From Streptacidiphilus rugosus AM-16 (GTDB lineage Bacteria > Actinomycetota > Actinomycetes > Streptomycetales > Streptomycetaceae): a stretch of 64,000 nt of DNA. Position 1 is the first letter of the stretch. Every line of letters begins with the position of its first letter. The stretch lies in contig NZ_JQMJ01000004.1 in assembly GCF_000744655.1 (NCBI RefSeq), forward strand, positions 3,968,001 to 4,032,000, given 5' to 3'. The notes under the pieces were generated by a model. That model had not been told where the DNA came from and searched no databases. It was given only the letters and a program-made list of their open reading frames with translations. The position numbers were made by a program, and so were the translations under genes. Shown here piece by piece: positions 15,593-26,564 of this stretch.

Positions 15593-16084
15593 GTGACGAC
15601 CGCCGAAGGCACGGAGGACGCCCCGGAGACCCGGAGCCAGGACCCCGCGACCGCCGAACTCGCCGAACTGCTGCCCGCGATCCAGCGCCTGGTGCGCCGC
15701 AGGCTGCGGGCCGGGCTCGCGCAGCCGCGGCTGCGCGGCGCGCAGGTGGAGCTGCTGCGGCTGGTCTCGGCGCGGCCCGGCCTGCGGGTGTCCGAGGCCG
15801 CGCAGGAGCTGTTCCTGGCCGGCAACTCGGTGTCGACGCTGGTCAACCAGCTGGTCACCGCCGGACTCCTGCGCCGCGAGACCGACCCCGACGACGGGCG
15901 CGCGGCCAGGCTGCACGCCCGGCCCGAGGGCGCGGCCAGGCTGGCGGCCTGGGACGCCCGGCGCGGCGCACTGCTGGCCGACCAGCTCGGCCGCCTGGAC
16001 GAGTCGGACCGCCAGGCGCTGACCGGCGCCATTCCGGCCCTGCGCCGCCTGGCCGAGGGACTGCGTGAGGAGCCCTTCGTATGA
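15593..16084 (+). CDS. MarR family regulator of the following ABC exporter
   Basis: A 163-residue winged-helix protein. The segment RLRGAQVELLRLVSARPGLRVSEAAQELFLAGNSVSTLVNQLVTAGLLRRETDPDDGRAARLHA is the MarR DNA-binding lobe, including the DPDDGR wing. It starts with GTG 15593; GAGAGG lies about ten bases upstream. Its stop overlaps the ABC ATPase start by four bases (ATGA at 16081), so the genes are translationally coupled. The regulator probably controls its own export operon in response to the exported compound. Confidence 0.9.
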   Translation: MTTAEGTEDAPETRSQDPATAELAELLPAIQRLVRRRLRAGLAQPRLRGAQVELLRLVSARPGLRVSEAAQELFLAGNSVSTLVNQLVTAGLLRRETDPDDGRAARLHARPEGAARLAAWDARRGALLADQLGRLDESDRQALTGAIPALRRLAEGLREEPFV

Positions 16085-17007
16085 GCGACCCCCTGAGCAC
16101 GACTCCCCCGCCGGCCGGGTCCACGCCGGAGACGGATCCCGCATCACAGCCCACGTCGCCGCCCGACGCGCCGCCCGCGGTGCGCTGTTCGGGCCTGGAG
16201 TACGCCTTCGGCGACACCAAGGCCGTCGACGGCCTGGACCTGGACGTCGCCCAGGGCGAGACCTTCGGGCTGCTCGGCCCCAACGGCGCGGGCAAGACCA
16301 CTGCCATCCGCGCCATCACCACCCTGCTGCCGGTCCCCGCAGGCCGGGTCGAGATCTTCGGCCTCGACTGCGCCCGACGCCGGATGCCCGTGCGCCGGTT
16401 GCTCGGCTACGTCCCCCAGCAGCTGTCCGCCGACAGCGGGCTGACGGGCCGTGAGAACGTCGAACTGTTCGCCCGCGTCTTCGACGTGCCGCGCCGCGAG
16501 CGCCGCGCCAGGGCGGCCGAGGCGCTGGCCGCGGTCGACCTCGCCGACGCCGCCGACCGCCTGGCCGGCACCTACTCCGGCGGCATGGTCCGGCGCCTCG
16601 AGCTCGCGCAGGCGCTGGTCAGCGCGCCGCGCCTGCTGATACTCGACGAGCCGACGATCGGCCTGGACCCGCTGGCCCGCAGCGGCGTCTGGGAGTGCAT
16701 CGCGCAGGTCCGCGCGGCGACCGGGATGACCGTCCTGGTCACCACCCACTACATGGACGAGGCCAACGAGCACTGCGACCGGGTCGGCCTGATGCACCGC
16801 GGCCGGATCCGCGCGGTCGGCACCCCGGCCCGGCTCCGCGCCGACCTGGCCGCCGAGCTCGGGGCGGACCCCGAGCGGATCAGCCTCGAGGACGTGTTCC
16901 GCCACCATGCCGGCAGCGGCCTGGCCGGCGCCGACCGGCCCGACACCGAGGGAGGGGATTTCCGCGATGTCCGTCGTACCCGCGCCGCCGCAGCCCGGGT
17001 CCGCTGA
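16081..17007 (+). CDS. ABC-2 type exporter ATP-binding subunit (DrrA-like)
   Basis: A 308-residue cytoplasmic ATPase with a Pro/Thr-rich N-terminal extension of ~35 residues. It has Walker A LLGPNGAGKTTAIR (about 63-76), signature TYSGGMVRRLELAQAL, and Walker B LLILDEPTIGLDP. The C-terminal EDVFRHHAG segment is typical of the DrrA/NodI group that exports hydrophobic or antibiotic compounds. It overlaps the MarR gene by four bases and the permease gene by 41 bases, a tight three-gene operon. Confidence 0.95.
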   Translation: MSDPLSTTPPPAGSTPETDPASQPTSPPDAPPAVRCSGLEYAFGDTKAVDGLDLDVAQGETFGLLGPNGAGKTTAIRAITTLLPVPAGRVEIFGLDCARRRMPVRRLLGYVPQQLSADSGLTGRENVELFARVFDVPRRERRARAAEALAAVDLADAADRLAGTYSGGMVRRLELAQALVSAPRLLILDEPTIGLDPLARSGVWECIAQVRAATGMTVLVTTHYMDEANEHCDRVGLMHRGRIRAVGTPARLRADLAAELGADPERISLEDVFRHHAGSGLAGADRPDTEGGDFRDVRRTRAAAARVR

Positions 17008-17833
17008 ACGGGGGCCCGAGCAGGGGCTGCAGCTCCACCTGCTGCTCACCCCGCCGCCCGCGCGGAGCGCCTGGCGGCTGGTGCTCGCCCGCATGCTCGC
17101 CATGTGCACCGTCGAACTGCAGAAGCTGCGCCACGATCGCACCGAGCTCTACACCCGCGCCGTGCAGCCGGCCCTGTGGCTGCTGATCTTCGGCGAGACC
17201 TTCACCCGGATCCGGGCGATCCCCACCGGCGGCATCCCCTACCTCGACTACCTGGCTCCGGGGATCATCGCCCAGTCGGCGATGTTCATCGCCATCTTCT
17301 ACGGCATCATGATCATCTGGGAGCGGGACTCCGGGGTGCTGACCAAGCTGCTGGTCACCCCGACGCCCCGGGCGGCGCTGGTGACCGGCAAGGCCTTCGC
17401 GGCCGGGGTGAAGTCGGTGATCCAGGCCGTGGTCGTGGTGGTGATCGCGGCGCTGCTCGGCGTCAGCCTCACCTGGAACCCGCTCAAGCTGGCCGGGGTG
17501 GCGGTGGCCGTGATCCTCGGCTCGGCGTTCTTCTCCTGCCTGTCCATGTCGATCGCCGGGATCGTGCTGACCCGCGACCGGCTGATGGGCATCGGCCAGG
17601 CGATCACCATGCCACTGTTCTTCGGCTCGAACGCCCTGTACCCGGTGGCCGTCATGCCGGGCTGGCTGCAGGCGGTCAGCAAGGCCAACCCGCTGAGCTA
17701 CGAGGTCGACGCGCTGCGCGGACTGCTGCTGGGCACCCCGTCCCATCTGGGCGCGGATTTCGGGGTGCTGACGCTGGCCGCCGTGCTGGGCGTGACCGCC
17801 GCGTCGCTGCTGATGGGACGCCTGGCGAAGTAG
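16967..17833 (+). CDS. ABC-2 type exporter permease (DrrB-like)
   Basis: A 288-residue membrane subunit. ATG 16967 is preceded by GGGAGGGG, which decides this start over the longer frame. After a cytoplasmic N-terminus it has about six spans, with the ABC-2 features YLDYLAPGIIAQSAMFIAIFYG, WERDSGVLTKLLVTPTPRAALVTGK and FFGSNALYPVAVMPGWLQAVSKANPLSY. It pairs with the preceding ATPase to export a compound sensed by the MarR regulator. The long overlap with the ATPase gene suggests coupled translation. Confidence 0.93.
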   Translation: MSVVPAPPQPGSAERGPEQGLQLHLLLTPPPARSAWRLVLARMLAMCTVELQKLRHDRTELYTRAVQPALWLLIFGETFTRIRAIPTGGIPYLDYLAPGIIAQSAMFIAIFYGIMIIWERDSGVLTKLLVTPTPRAALVTGKAFAAGVKSVIQAVVVVVIAALLGVSLTWNPLKLAGVAVAVILGSAFFSCLSMSIAGIVLTRDRLMGIGQAITMPLFFGSNALYPVAVMPGWLQAVSKANPLSYEVDALRGLLLGTPSHLGADFGVLTLAAVLGVTAASLLMGRLAK

Positions 17834-17877
17834 CGGAGAACAAGGGACGGCGTCGCCGGAACGGCTACGCTGAGCGC

Positions 17878-18585
17878 ATGCCCCTGGTGTGGCGGGAGCG
17901 CCCCGCGTCGACGGACGACGGCAGTGTGCTGCTGGTGCTGCACGGCGGCGACGAGACGGGCCTGAGACCGCCCTCCCGACTCAACTCCCCGCTGCTGCGC
18001 CTGCGTCCGTTCGAGCGGGCGGTGCGGCGCGCCCCGCAGGGCGGGACGGTCGGCGTGGCCGAGGTGGCGTACCTGCACCGGGGCTGGAACGGCGAGCGCG
18101 CCGACGCCGCGGTCGACGCCCAGGCGGCGCTCGACGAGCTGGTCCGGCAGATCGGCCCCGCGACGCCGGTCGTCCTGCTCGGCCACTCGATGGGCGGCAG
18201 GGCCGCGCTGCGGATCGGCGGGCATCCGTCCGTCGCCGGGATCGTCGCCCTGGCGCCCTGGTGCCCGCGCGGCGAGCCGGTCGAGCACCTGGCCGACCGC
18301 CGCGTGGTCGTGGTCCACTCCGACCACGACCGGGTCACCCCGCCCGGCGAGTCCGCGGAGCTCGCCCGGCGCGCCCGCGCGGCCGGCGCGAACGTCGCCC
18401 GCTGCGTGATCCCCGGCAGCGACCACGCCATGGCCCGCCGGGCCCGGACCTGGCACCGCCTCAGCACCCTCCTGGTCGGCGGCCTCCTGGGCCACTGGCC
18501 CCTGCCCGCCCCCGTCGCCAAGGCCCTCGCCCGCACCGGCGAGGATCCTGCGGACCTCGACCTGACGCTCCCGCTCTGGAGCTGA
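17878..18585 (+). CDS. alpha/beta hydrolase (dienelactone hydrolase-like)
   Basis: A 235-residue protein that begins with ATG 17878, inside a much longer meaningless frame. It has the fold's first strand VLLVLHGGDE, the nucleophile elbow GHSMGGRAAL (Ser near 104), a plausible acid in VVHSDHDRVTP, and the catalytic His in GSDHAMARR. Residues WCPRGEPVEHLADRR link the core to the acid loop, as in small serine hydrolases. It follows the ABC operon by 44 nt on the same strand and could be co-transcribed. The substrate is unknown. Confidence 0.88.
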   Translation: MPLVWRERPASTDDGSVLLVLHGGDETGLRPPSRLNSPLLRLRPFERAVRRAPQGGTVGVAEVAYLHRGWNGERADAAVDAQAALDELVRQIGPATPVVLLGHSMGGRAALRIGGHPSVAGIVALAPWCPRGEPVEHLADRRVVVVHSDHDRVTPPGESAELARRARAAGANVARCVIPGSDHAMARRARTWHRLSTLLVGGLLGHWPLPAPVAKALARTGEDPADLDLTLPLWS

Positions 18586-18634
18586 GCCGCCCCACGCGCC
18601 GACCCGACCCGACCCGGCCCCGCCGTCGTCGTCG

Positions 18635-19675
18635 TCAGAGGCTGGCGACGAGTTCCGCGGCCGGGTAGGGCGTGCTCTTGCTGCCGTTGAGCAGGCCGCC
18701 GCAGAACGCGTCGAAGAGCAGGGCCGTGCGGGCGTGACGGTCGACGAGTCCGGCGACCGCGGGCGCGAGGGTGTCGGGTCGTGAGCCGGAGATCCAGGCG
18801 CGGAGGAAGTCCAGGTGCTCCGTCCGGTCCCTGACGCCTTCCAGCAGGTGGCAGCGGAGCAGATGGCTGACGGTGTAGAAGTGGTCGTAGTGCCGGTGCT
18901 CGGCCAGGAATGCGCGCTCGGCGGCGGAGAGCTCGAAGCGGGAGCTGAGGGCGAGTCCGAAGTCGGCGAAGTAGAGCCGCCGCCCGTCGGTGAGCACGTT
19001 CGCGAAGTGACCGTCGAAGTGGACCAGCCCGCGTTCGCGCATGAACGCCGTGCCGCGTTCCAGTCGCCGCTCCGCCCAGACGGCCGCCGCAGGCAGATCG
19101 TCCTGGGCTTCCAGCCACGCGCCCAGCGTCTGCGGCACGTGTTCGAGGAAGAACACCAGACTCGCCGAGGAGTCCGCGATCGCCTCGAGCCGTTGCCGCA
19201 CGGCCGCCGAACCGTCCCAGTGGGCGACCGCGCCCTCGATGCCGCCGAGGTAGTCGACGAAGCCCTCCGGCGGGGTGTCGGGCAGCACCCGCCAGTGGTG
19301 CATCAGCGGGAAGTCCGGGTGGACGTCGGCCAGGACCCAGTCGGTGGTCATCGTGTGCACGGCCAGCTCGCGCCACGCCCCGAAGCCGCAGGAGCCCACC
19401 CCGTACTGGTAGAAGAGCGGCAGTCCGAACAGGTTGGCGGTCGAGCGCCGGTGCTCGGGGCGCAGTTCCAGGTCGGTCAGCGGCACCCGCTTCACGAAGA
19501 CGCGGGTGCCGTCGACCTCCAGTTCCCCCGCCCGGCCGCCGATGCCGTCGCCCACCGGCACGGCCGTGGCGACGAGCTCGGCCGCCCGCACGTCGCTGAG
19601 CAGCGCGAGCGCCGTGGAGACCCTGCCGTGGGCGGCGAGTCTGGCGTCACGGTCGGCGGTTGCGGGCACGCGCAT
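18635..19675 (-). CDS. kinase-fold protein with protein-kinase-like catalytic loop
   Basis: A 346-residue protein starting at ATG 19675 after GAGGGG. The segment RERGLVHFDGHFANVLTDGRRLYFADFGLAL contains HFDGHFAN (catalytic Asp and downstream Asn) and the DFG metal-binding motif. A VFVKRV segment offers the ATP-binding Lys. The glycine-rich loop is poor. It is therefore a divergent member of the protein-kinase/aminoglycoside-phosphotransferase superfamily. Its target may be a protein or a small molecule. It is transcribed toward the alpha/beta hydrolase, away from the XRE-MurA gene. Confidence 0.75.
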   Translation of the reverse strand: MRVPATADRDARLAAHGRVSTALALLSDVRAAELVATAVPVGDGIGGRAGELEVDGTRVFVKRVPLTDLELRPEHRRSTANLFGLPLFYQYGVGSCGFGAWRELAVHTMTTDWVLADVHPDFPLMHHWRVLPDTPPEGFVDYLGGIEGAVAHWDGSAAVRQRLEAIADSSASLVFFLEHVPQTLGAWLEAQDDLPAAAVWAERRLERGTAFMRERGLVHFDGHFANVLTDGRRLYFADFGLALSSRFELSAAERAFLAEHRHYDHFYTVSHLLRCHLLEGVRDRTEHLDFLRAWISGSRPDTLAPAVAGLVDRHARTALLFDAFCGGLLNGSKSTPYPAAELVASL

Positions 19676-19848
19676 GGGATTCCCCTCGTCCGGCGGGCGC
19701 AGCGGGCACACTGATCCCCAGGCAGCTGCGCACGAAGGCCACACGCTACCCAAACGTCACTGTGCCCAGAAATCGGACTTTCCAGGCACGTGCGAGGTCA
19801 GCGTCGCGGTGAGGGGCCGAGGGGCGGTGACGGCGGCCGGGCGGGGCG

Positions 19849-21390
19849 TCAGATGTCGCGGAAGGTCTCGATCCGCGCGCCGATCGAGTTGAGCCGGTCG
19901 GCCAGGTCCTCGTAGCCGCGGTTGATCACGTAGACGTTGCGCAGCACCGAGGTGCCCTCGGCGGCCAGCATCGCCAGCAGCACGACGACGGCCGGACGCA
20001 GCGCGGGCGGGCACATCATCTCGGCGGCGCGCCAGCGCGTGGTGGGGCCCTGGACCAGCACCCGGTGCGGGTCGAGCAGCTTGACGTTCGCGCCGAGGCG
20101 GTTGAGCTCGGTGAGGTAGATGGCGCGGTTGTCGTAGACCCAGTCGTGGATCAGGGTGTCGCCGTGTGCGGCGGCGGCGATCGCGGCGAAAAAGGGCACG
20201 TTGTCGATGTTGATGCCGGGGAACGGCATCGGGTGGATCTTGTCGGCCGGGGCGGTGAGCTTGGACGGGCGGACCGTCAGGTCCGTCAGCCGGGTGTGGC
20301 CGTTGCGGGCCAGGTACTCCTCGCTGCGGTCGTAGTCCAGGCCCATCTCCTCCAGCACGGTGAGCTCGATCTCCAGGAACTCGATCGGCACCCGGCGGAT
20401 CGTCAGCTCGGAGGAGGTCACCACGGCGGCGGCGAGCAGGCTCATCGCCTCGACCGGGTCCTCGGCGGGGGCGTAGTCGACGTCGCAGGAGATCTGCTCG
20501 ACCCCGTGGACGGTGAGCGTGGTGGTGCCGATGCCCTCGACCTTGACCCCGAGGCGCTCCAGGTAGAAGCAGAGGTCCTGGACCATGTAGTTGGGGCTGG
20601 CGTTGCGGATCACCGTCACGCCCGGGTGGCGGGCGGCCGCGAGCAGGACGTTCTCGGTGACGGTGTCGCCGCGCTCGGTCAGCACGATGGCGCGGGCGGG
20701 CGCCACGCCGGGCTCGACGTCGGCGTGGTAGGAGCCCTCGGTGGCGGTGACCTTGAGACCGAACCGGCGCAGCGCCGCCAGGTGCGGGCCGACGGTGCGG
20801 GTGCCGAGGTCGCAGCCTCCGGCGTAGGGCAGCCGGAAGTGCGGGGCGAGGTGCATCAGCGGGCCGAGCAGCATCAGGGCGCTGCGGGTGCGGCGGGCGG
20901 CGTCGGCGTCCATCGCGTCGAGGTCGAGCTGGGCCGGCGGGGTGAGTTCGAGGTCGCTGCCGTTGTTGATCCACCGGGCCTTGACGCCGATGCTGGTCAG
21001 CACCTCGAGGATGCGGTAGATCTCCTCGATCCTGGCGACCTGGCGCAGCGTGGTGCGGCCGGTGGTGAGCAGCGAGGCGCAGAGCAGCGCCACTCCTGCG
21101 TTCTTGCTGCTGCGGACGTCGATCGAGCCGGTCAGGCGACGGCCGCCGGTGACGCGCAGGTGCATCGGGCCGGCGTAGCCGAGGGAGACGATCTCGCTGT
21201 CGAGCGCCTCGCCGATCCTGGCGATCATCTCAAGACTGAGATTCTGCTGCCCTCGCTCCATCCGGTTCACGGCGCTCTGACTGGTGGTCAACGCCTCGGC
21301 GAGCTCGGCCTGGGTCAGACCTTTGTGCTGGCGGGCGGTACGAATGAGCTTGCCGATACGCGCGAGGTAGTCATCAGTCACGTGCGTCAC
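19849..21390 (-). CDS. XRE helix-turn-helix - MurA (enolpyruvyl transferase) fusion
   Basis: A 513-residue fusion. Residues ~8-70 are an XRE helix-turn-helix (KLIRTARQHKGLTQAELAEALTTSQSAVNRMERGQ). Residues ~78-513 are a UDP-GlcNAc 1-carboxyvinyltransferase (MurA) fold. Catalytic features are kept: SSKNAG (Lys/Asn of the active site) and GGCDLGTR, the loop Cys that fosfomycin alkylates. MurA commits UDP-GlcNAc to peptidoglycan. The fusion may be an enzyme, a UDP-sugar-sensing repressor, or both. It starts with GTG 21390 (or GTG 21381), four bases from a perfect 16-bp palindrome overlapping a TTGACA, which suggests autoregulation. The stop lies 96 nt past the next gene's start region. Confidence 0.92.
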   Translation of the reverse strand: MTHVTDDYLARIGKLIRTARQHKGLTQAELAEALTTSQSAVNRMERGQQNLSLEMIARIGEALDSEIVSLGYAGPMHLRVTGGRRLTGSIDVRSSKNAGVALLCASLLTTGRTTLRQVARIEEIYRILEVLTSIGVKARWINNGSDLELTPPAQLDLDAMDADAARRTRSALMLLGPLMHLAPHFRLPYAGGCDLGTRTVGPHLAALRRFGLKVTATEGSYHADVEPGVAPARAIVLTERGDTVTENVLLAAARHPGVTVIRNASPNYMVQDLCFYLERLGVKVEGIGTTTLTVHGVEQISCDVDYAPAEDPVEAMSLLAAAVVTSSELTIRRVPIEFLEIELTVLEEMGLDYDRSEEYLARNGHTRLTDLTVRPSKLTAPADKIHPMPFPGINIDNVPFFAAIAAAAHGDTLIHDWVYDNRAIYLTELNRLGANVKLLDPHRVLVQGPTTRWRAAEMMCPPALRPAVVVLLAMLAAEGTSVLRNVYVINRGYEDLADRLNSIGARIETFRDI

Positions 21391-21393
21391 ACT

Positions 21394-21409
21394 ATCTCAG
21401 ATCTGAGAT
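21394..21409. promoter_or_regulatory. perfect 16-bp palindrome ATCTCAGATCTGAGAT
   Basis: The palindrome lies immediately downstream of TTGACA (minus strand, 21414-21409), at the position between -35 and -10 elements, and directly in front of the XRE-MurA start. It also abuts the ROK gene stop at 21411. It is most simply an operator for the XRE domain of the fusion. Confidence 0.7.
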
Positions 21410-21410
21410 G

Positions 21411-22739
21411 TCAACCACGCGCGCCCGGGTCGGTCAGGATCCGGCGGACCGTCAGTAGCCCGGCCCCCAGCAGCGGGCCGCGCCTACCCAGGGCCGAGGC
21501 GCGCAAACCGTCCGCGTCCCAGGGGCGGACCCTGACCCGGGCGGCGAGCTCCGCCCGCATGGGCGGAAGCAGCCATTCGGCGAGCTCCGCGTAGGCGCCG
21601 CCGAGGACCAGCGCCGAAGGGTCGACCAGGTCGACGGCCGCCGTCAGGGCCAGGCCGATGGCGCGGCCGGCCCTGGTCAGCGCATCGATCGTATGCGGAT
21701 CGGCGGCGCGGGCGCGTTGCGCCAAAGCGGTGACGGGGTCCGCTCCCTGAGGGTCCAGAGCCGCCTCCCGCAGGACCGCCGCCTCGCCCGCGTACAGCTC
21801 AAGACAGCCGCGTGCTCCGCATGCGCACGGTGGTCCTTCCGGGTGAACCGGCAGGTGTCCGAGCTCTCCCGCGAAGCCGCGCGCACCCCGGAACAGCCGG
21901 CCGTCGACGACCAGCGCCGCGCCGATGCCGACGGCCGCCGACACGTGCACGAAGGTGTCGCCGACCGCGCCGGCGGGGCGGCCGGCCCACAGTTCGGCGA
22001 GCGCACCGAGGTTGGCCTCGTTCTCGACCTCGGGCACGGCGTCGGGCCAGGGCCAGTGGTCGGCGGGGTCCATCGCCTCCCAGCCGAGGTTGGCCGCGCG
22101 CTCCACCGCGGCGTGCGGAGCGGCCGCGGAGTCCGGAACCCCGGCGAGGTCCGCACGGGCCTCCGCGTGGGCGAGGGCGGCGGTGGCGCGGCTGACCACG
22201 CCGGGGACGGCCAGCACCCGGCCGGCCACGGACAGGCCCAGCGCCGCGGCCTCGACCTCCGCCTCACGGCCGAGCGCGGCCAGCTCCGCCAGGACCTCAC
22301 CGGCGGGCCGGCCCGCGTTGCCGCGCTCGACGCGCCGCCAGACGCGGGCCCGGCCACGCAGATCGACCGCGCAGGCCCCGAGATGGGTGACGCCGACCTC
22401 CAGGCCGAGCCCGCAGGGCCCGCGGTCGCTGACCGCCAGCGCCCGGCCGGGCCGCCCGACCCGGCCGCTGGGGGCGCTCTCGGCCTCCACCAGCAGCCCG
22501 TCGGCGATGAGTTCGTCGACCAGGCTGGAGACGGCAGCGCGGGTCAGGCCGGTCCTTCCGGCCACGTCGGCGCGGGAGAGCGGCGCGTCGGCGTCGGCCG
22601 CGGAGACCGTGCCGAGGACCAGGGCCAGGTTCTGGCGCCGCATGCCGCGCTGCGAGGCGGGCCCGGCCGCTCCGCCCGGCGCTCCACCCGCCACCCCGCC
22701 CGCCGCACCCGCGCCGCGCTGCCCCGCCCGCTCCCGCAC
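21411..22739 (-). CDS. ROK family transcriptional regulator / sugar kinase-like
   Basis: A 442-residue protein. GTG 22739 is preceded by GGAGGGG at six bases and removes an unlikely 31-residue extension. After an Ala/Gly-rich lead, residues ~30-95 form a MarR-like winged helix (LSRADVAGRTGLTRAAVSSLVDELIADGLLVE). The rest is a ROK fold with GLSVAGRV, ENEANLGALAEL and GIGAALVVDGRLFRGARGFAGELGHLPV. The zinc site is CACGARGCLELYAG. ROK repressors of the NagC/XylR type sense sugars or their phosphates. It is followed at once by the XRE-MurA promoter, so a role linked to amino-sugar metabolism is possible. Confidence 0.88.
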   Translation of the reverse strand: MRERAGQRGAGAAGGVAGGAPGGAAGPASQRGMRRQNLALVLGTVSAADADAPLSRADVAGRTGLTRAAVSSLVDELIADGLLVEAESAPSGRVGRPGRALAVSDRGPCGLGLEVGVTHLGACAVDLRGRARVWRRVERGNAGRPAGEVLAELAALGREAEVEAAALGLSVAGRVLAVPGVVSRATAALAHAEARADLAGVPDSAAAPHAAVERAANLGWEAMDPADHWPWPDAVPEVENEANLGALAELWAGRPAGAVGDTFVHVSAAVGIGAALVVDGRLFRGARGFAGELGHLPVHPEGPPCACGARGCLELYAGEAAVLREAALDPQGADPVTALAQRARAADPHTIDALTRAGRAIGLALTAAVDLVDPSALVLGGAYAELAEWLLPPMRAELAARVRVRPWDADGLRASALGRRGPLLGAGLLTVRRILTDPGARG

Positions 22740-22902
22740 GCTGCTCCCCTCCGCACGGCCCACGCACCGCGCGTCCGCGTCCGCTGCCGTCGGCTGCCCG
22801 CCGGCCCGGTCCGTTCCGGTTCGGCCCGGCACATGATGATCAGCCTACGACCTCGCCCCCGGCCCGGCTCCCCGCCCCCTTCCCGCTGCACCCCTCGCCG
22901 TC

Positions 22903-25305
<2,403 letters not shown>

Positions 25306-25445
25306 CCTGTCCTGTCTCCCTCTCCCGGGCACGGCCCGGCGTGACTCTCCCCTGACACGGCCGTCGCGCACGCCGGCCGGAGCCGACGTGCGCGACGCTT
25401 CCTTCCTCACCCCGTACCCGCGTCAGCGCGGGACGGGCGCGGACC

Positions 25446-25805
25446 TCACCGAGGGTCCTGCAGCACCCCGAGCACGTTGCCGTCCGGGTCGGTCACCGTC
25501 GCCACCAGGCGGCCGCCGCCGACGTCGTGGGCCGGCTCCTTCAGGACGGCGCCCGCGGCGGTCAGCTCGGCCAGCTTGGCCTCGATGTCGTCCACCTCCC
25601 AGTAGGAGACGGGCGCGGTCATGCCCTGCTGCGCGCCGCCGGGGACCAGCCCGATGTGCTGTCCCTGGGCCTCGAAACCGACGTAGTACGCCTCGTCCGC
25701 CTGCGGCGCCATGCCCAGCAGCGCGGCGTACACCGCCTTCGCCTTGGGCAGGTCGGAGACGGGGTGCAGGACGGTCTTGATTCCCTTGGTGGGAGAGTCG
25801 GACAT
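25446..25805 (-). CDS. VOC family protein
   Basis: A 119-residue single-domain VOC protein. MSDSPTKGIKTVLHPVSDLPKAKAVYAALLG gives the first repeat; the second ends DPDGNVLGVLQDPR. The ATG at 25805 is chosen over GTG 25811 because GAGGAG sits at ideal distance. The same strand continues into the UvrA-like gene 140 nt downstream, so both may belong to one resistance or detoxification unit. No metal site can be assigned. Confidence 0.85.
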   Translation of the reverse strand: MSDSPTKGIKTVLHPVSDLPKAKAVYAALLGMAPQADEAYYVGFEAQGQHIGLVPGGAQQGMTAPVSYWEVDDIEAKLAELTAAGAVLKEPAHDVGGGRLVATVTDPDGNVLGVLQDPR

Positions 25806-25989
25806 GGTCACTCCTCAAGTCACGGGTCGGTTCGGCCCGGTGGGATGGTAGGGCTTGAAGACCAGCGGACAGCCCGACATTCGCGCCCCCGCCCATCATC
25901 GCGTCGACAGCACGGCAGGTCCCGCAGGCCGCGCGTGTCGCGGCCGGGAAGACCGGTGCCACGCCCGGACGATGAGGCGGAGCGAGGTG

Positions 25990-26460
25990 CTACCGGTCGG
26001 TGCTGCCCATGTCGGCCACCCTAACCGCGGGGCCCGGCCTCCGCTTCTCCAATCCTGATCCGTCCGACGCGACACGCCCGGCGGCGGCCCGCTCCTCCGC
26101 CCCGGCCAGCACGAAGTAGACCAGCGGCAGGCCCAACTCGAGGGCGCCGAGCACGATCTGGAACCACTGCGGCCACCCGTGCTCGGCGAGCGAGAGCAGC
26201 CTTCCGATCCCGCCGAGCAGGAAGACGGCGGCCAGCCAGCGGACCGGCGCCGCCGGGATCGGCCGCTGCCGGGCGGCCCAGAGCCACGCGAGTCCGTACC
26301 CGGCGAAGGCGGCGCCCATGAAGCGGCCCCAGCTGTCGATCGTGGTCCCTGCTGACCCGGCGCCCGGGATCGCCGCGTTGCCGAGCACGAAGTGGAACAG
26401 CCCGATGGCCACGCACGACCAGCCCATCAGCACCACCAGCACGCGAAGCGTCCTCGCCAT
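25990..26460 (-). CDS. DUF4345-type membrane protein
   Basis: A 156-residue protein with four predicted spans (about residues 5-25, 48-66, 75-95 and 100-120) and a charged cytoplasmic tail. The motif GLFHFVLGNAAIPG...WGRFMGAAFAGYGLAWLWAARQ is that of the DUF4345 family, of unknown function. It is divergent from a TetR gene. Two inverted 16-bp operator copies lie between them, so it is the probable TetR target. Confidence 0.8.
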   Translation of the reverse strand: MARTLRVLVVLMGWSCVAIGLFHFVLGNAAIPGAGSAGTTIDSWGRFMGAAFAGYGLAWLWAARQRPIPAAPVRWLAAVFLLGGIGRLLSLAEHGWPQWFQIVLGALELGLPLVYFVLAGAEERAAAGRVASDGSGLEKRRPGPAVRVADMGSTDR

Positions 26461-26482
26461 GGTCCTCACCCCGTGATCTAAG

Positions 26483-26541
26483 TTGACATGTGTCTACTAG
26501 AGCGCGTTCCAGCATAGGCGCGACAAGTAGACGCGTGTCAA
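26483..26541. promoter_or_regulatory. inverted operator pair for the 26565 TetR regulator
   Basis: TTGACATGTGTCTACT (26483-26498) and AGTAGACGCGTGTCAA (26526-26541) are inverted copies with 14 of 16 positions alike. Each is itself nearly palindromic (TGACA..TGTCT). They occupy the short region between the DUF4345 and TetR starts. Confidence 0.75.
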
Positions 26542-26564
26542 GTAGCGTCGCGTAGGCTGACCGC

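Noticed and set aside
17104..17877. long N-terminal extension of the alpha/beta hydrolase (493 codons)
   Set aside because: The added part is an out-of-frame reading of the ABC permease; ATG 17878 gives a complete hydrolase.
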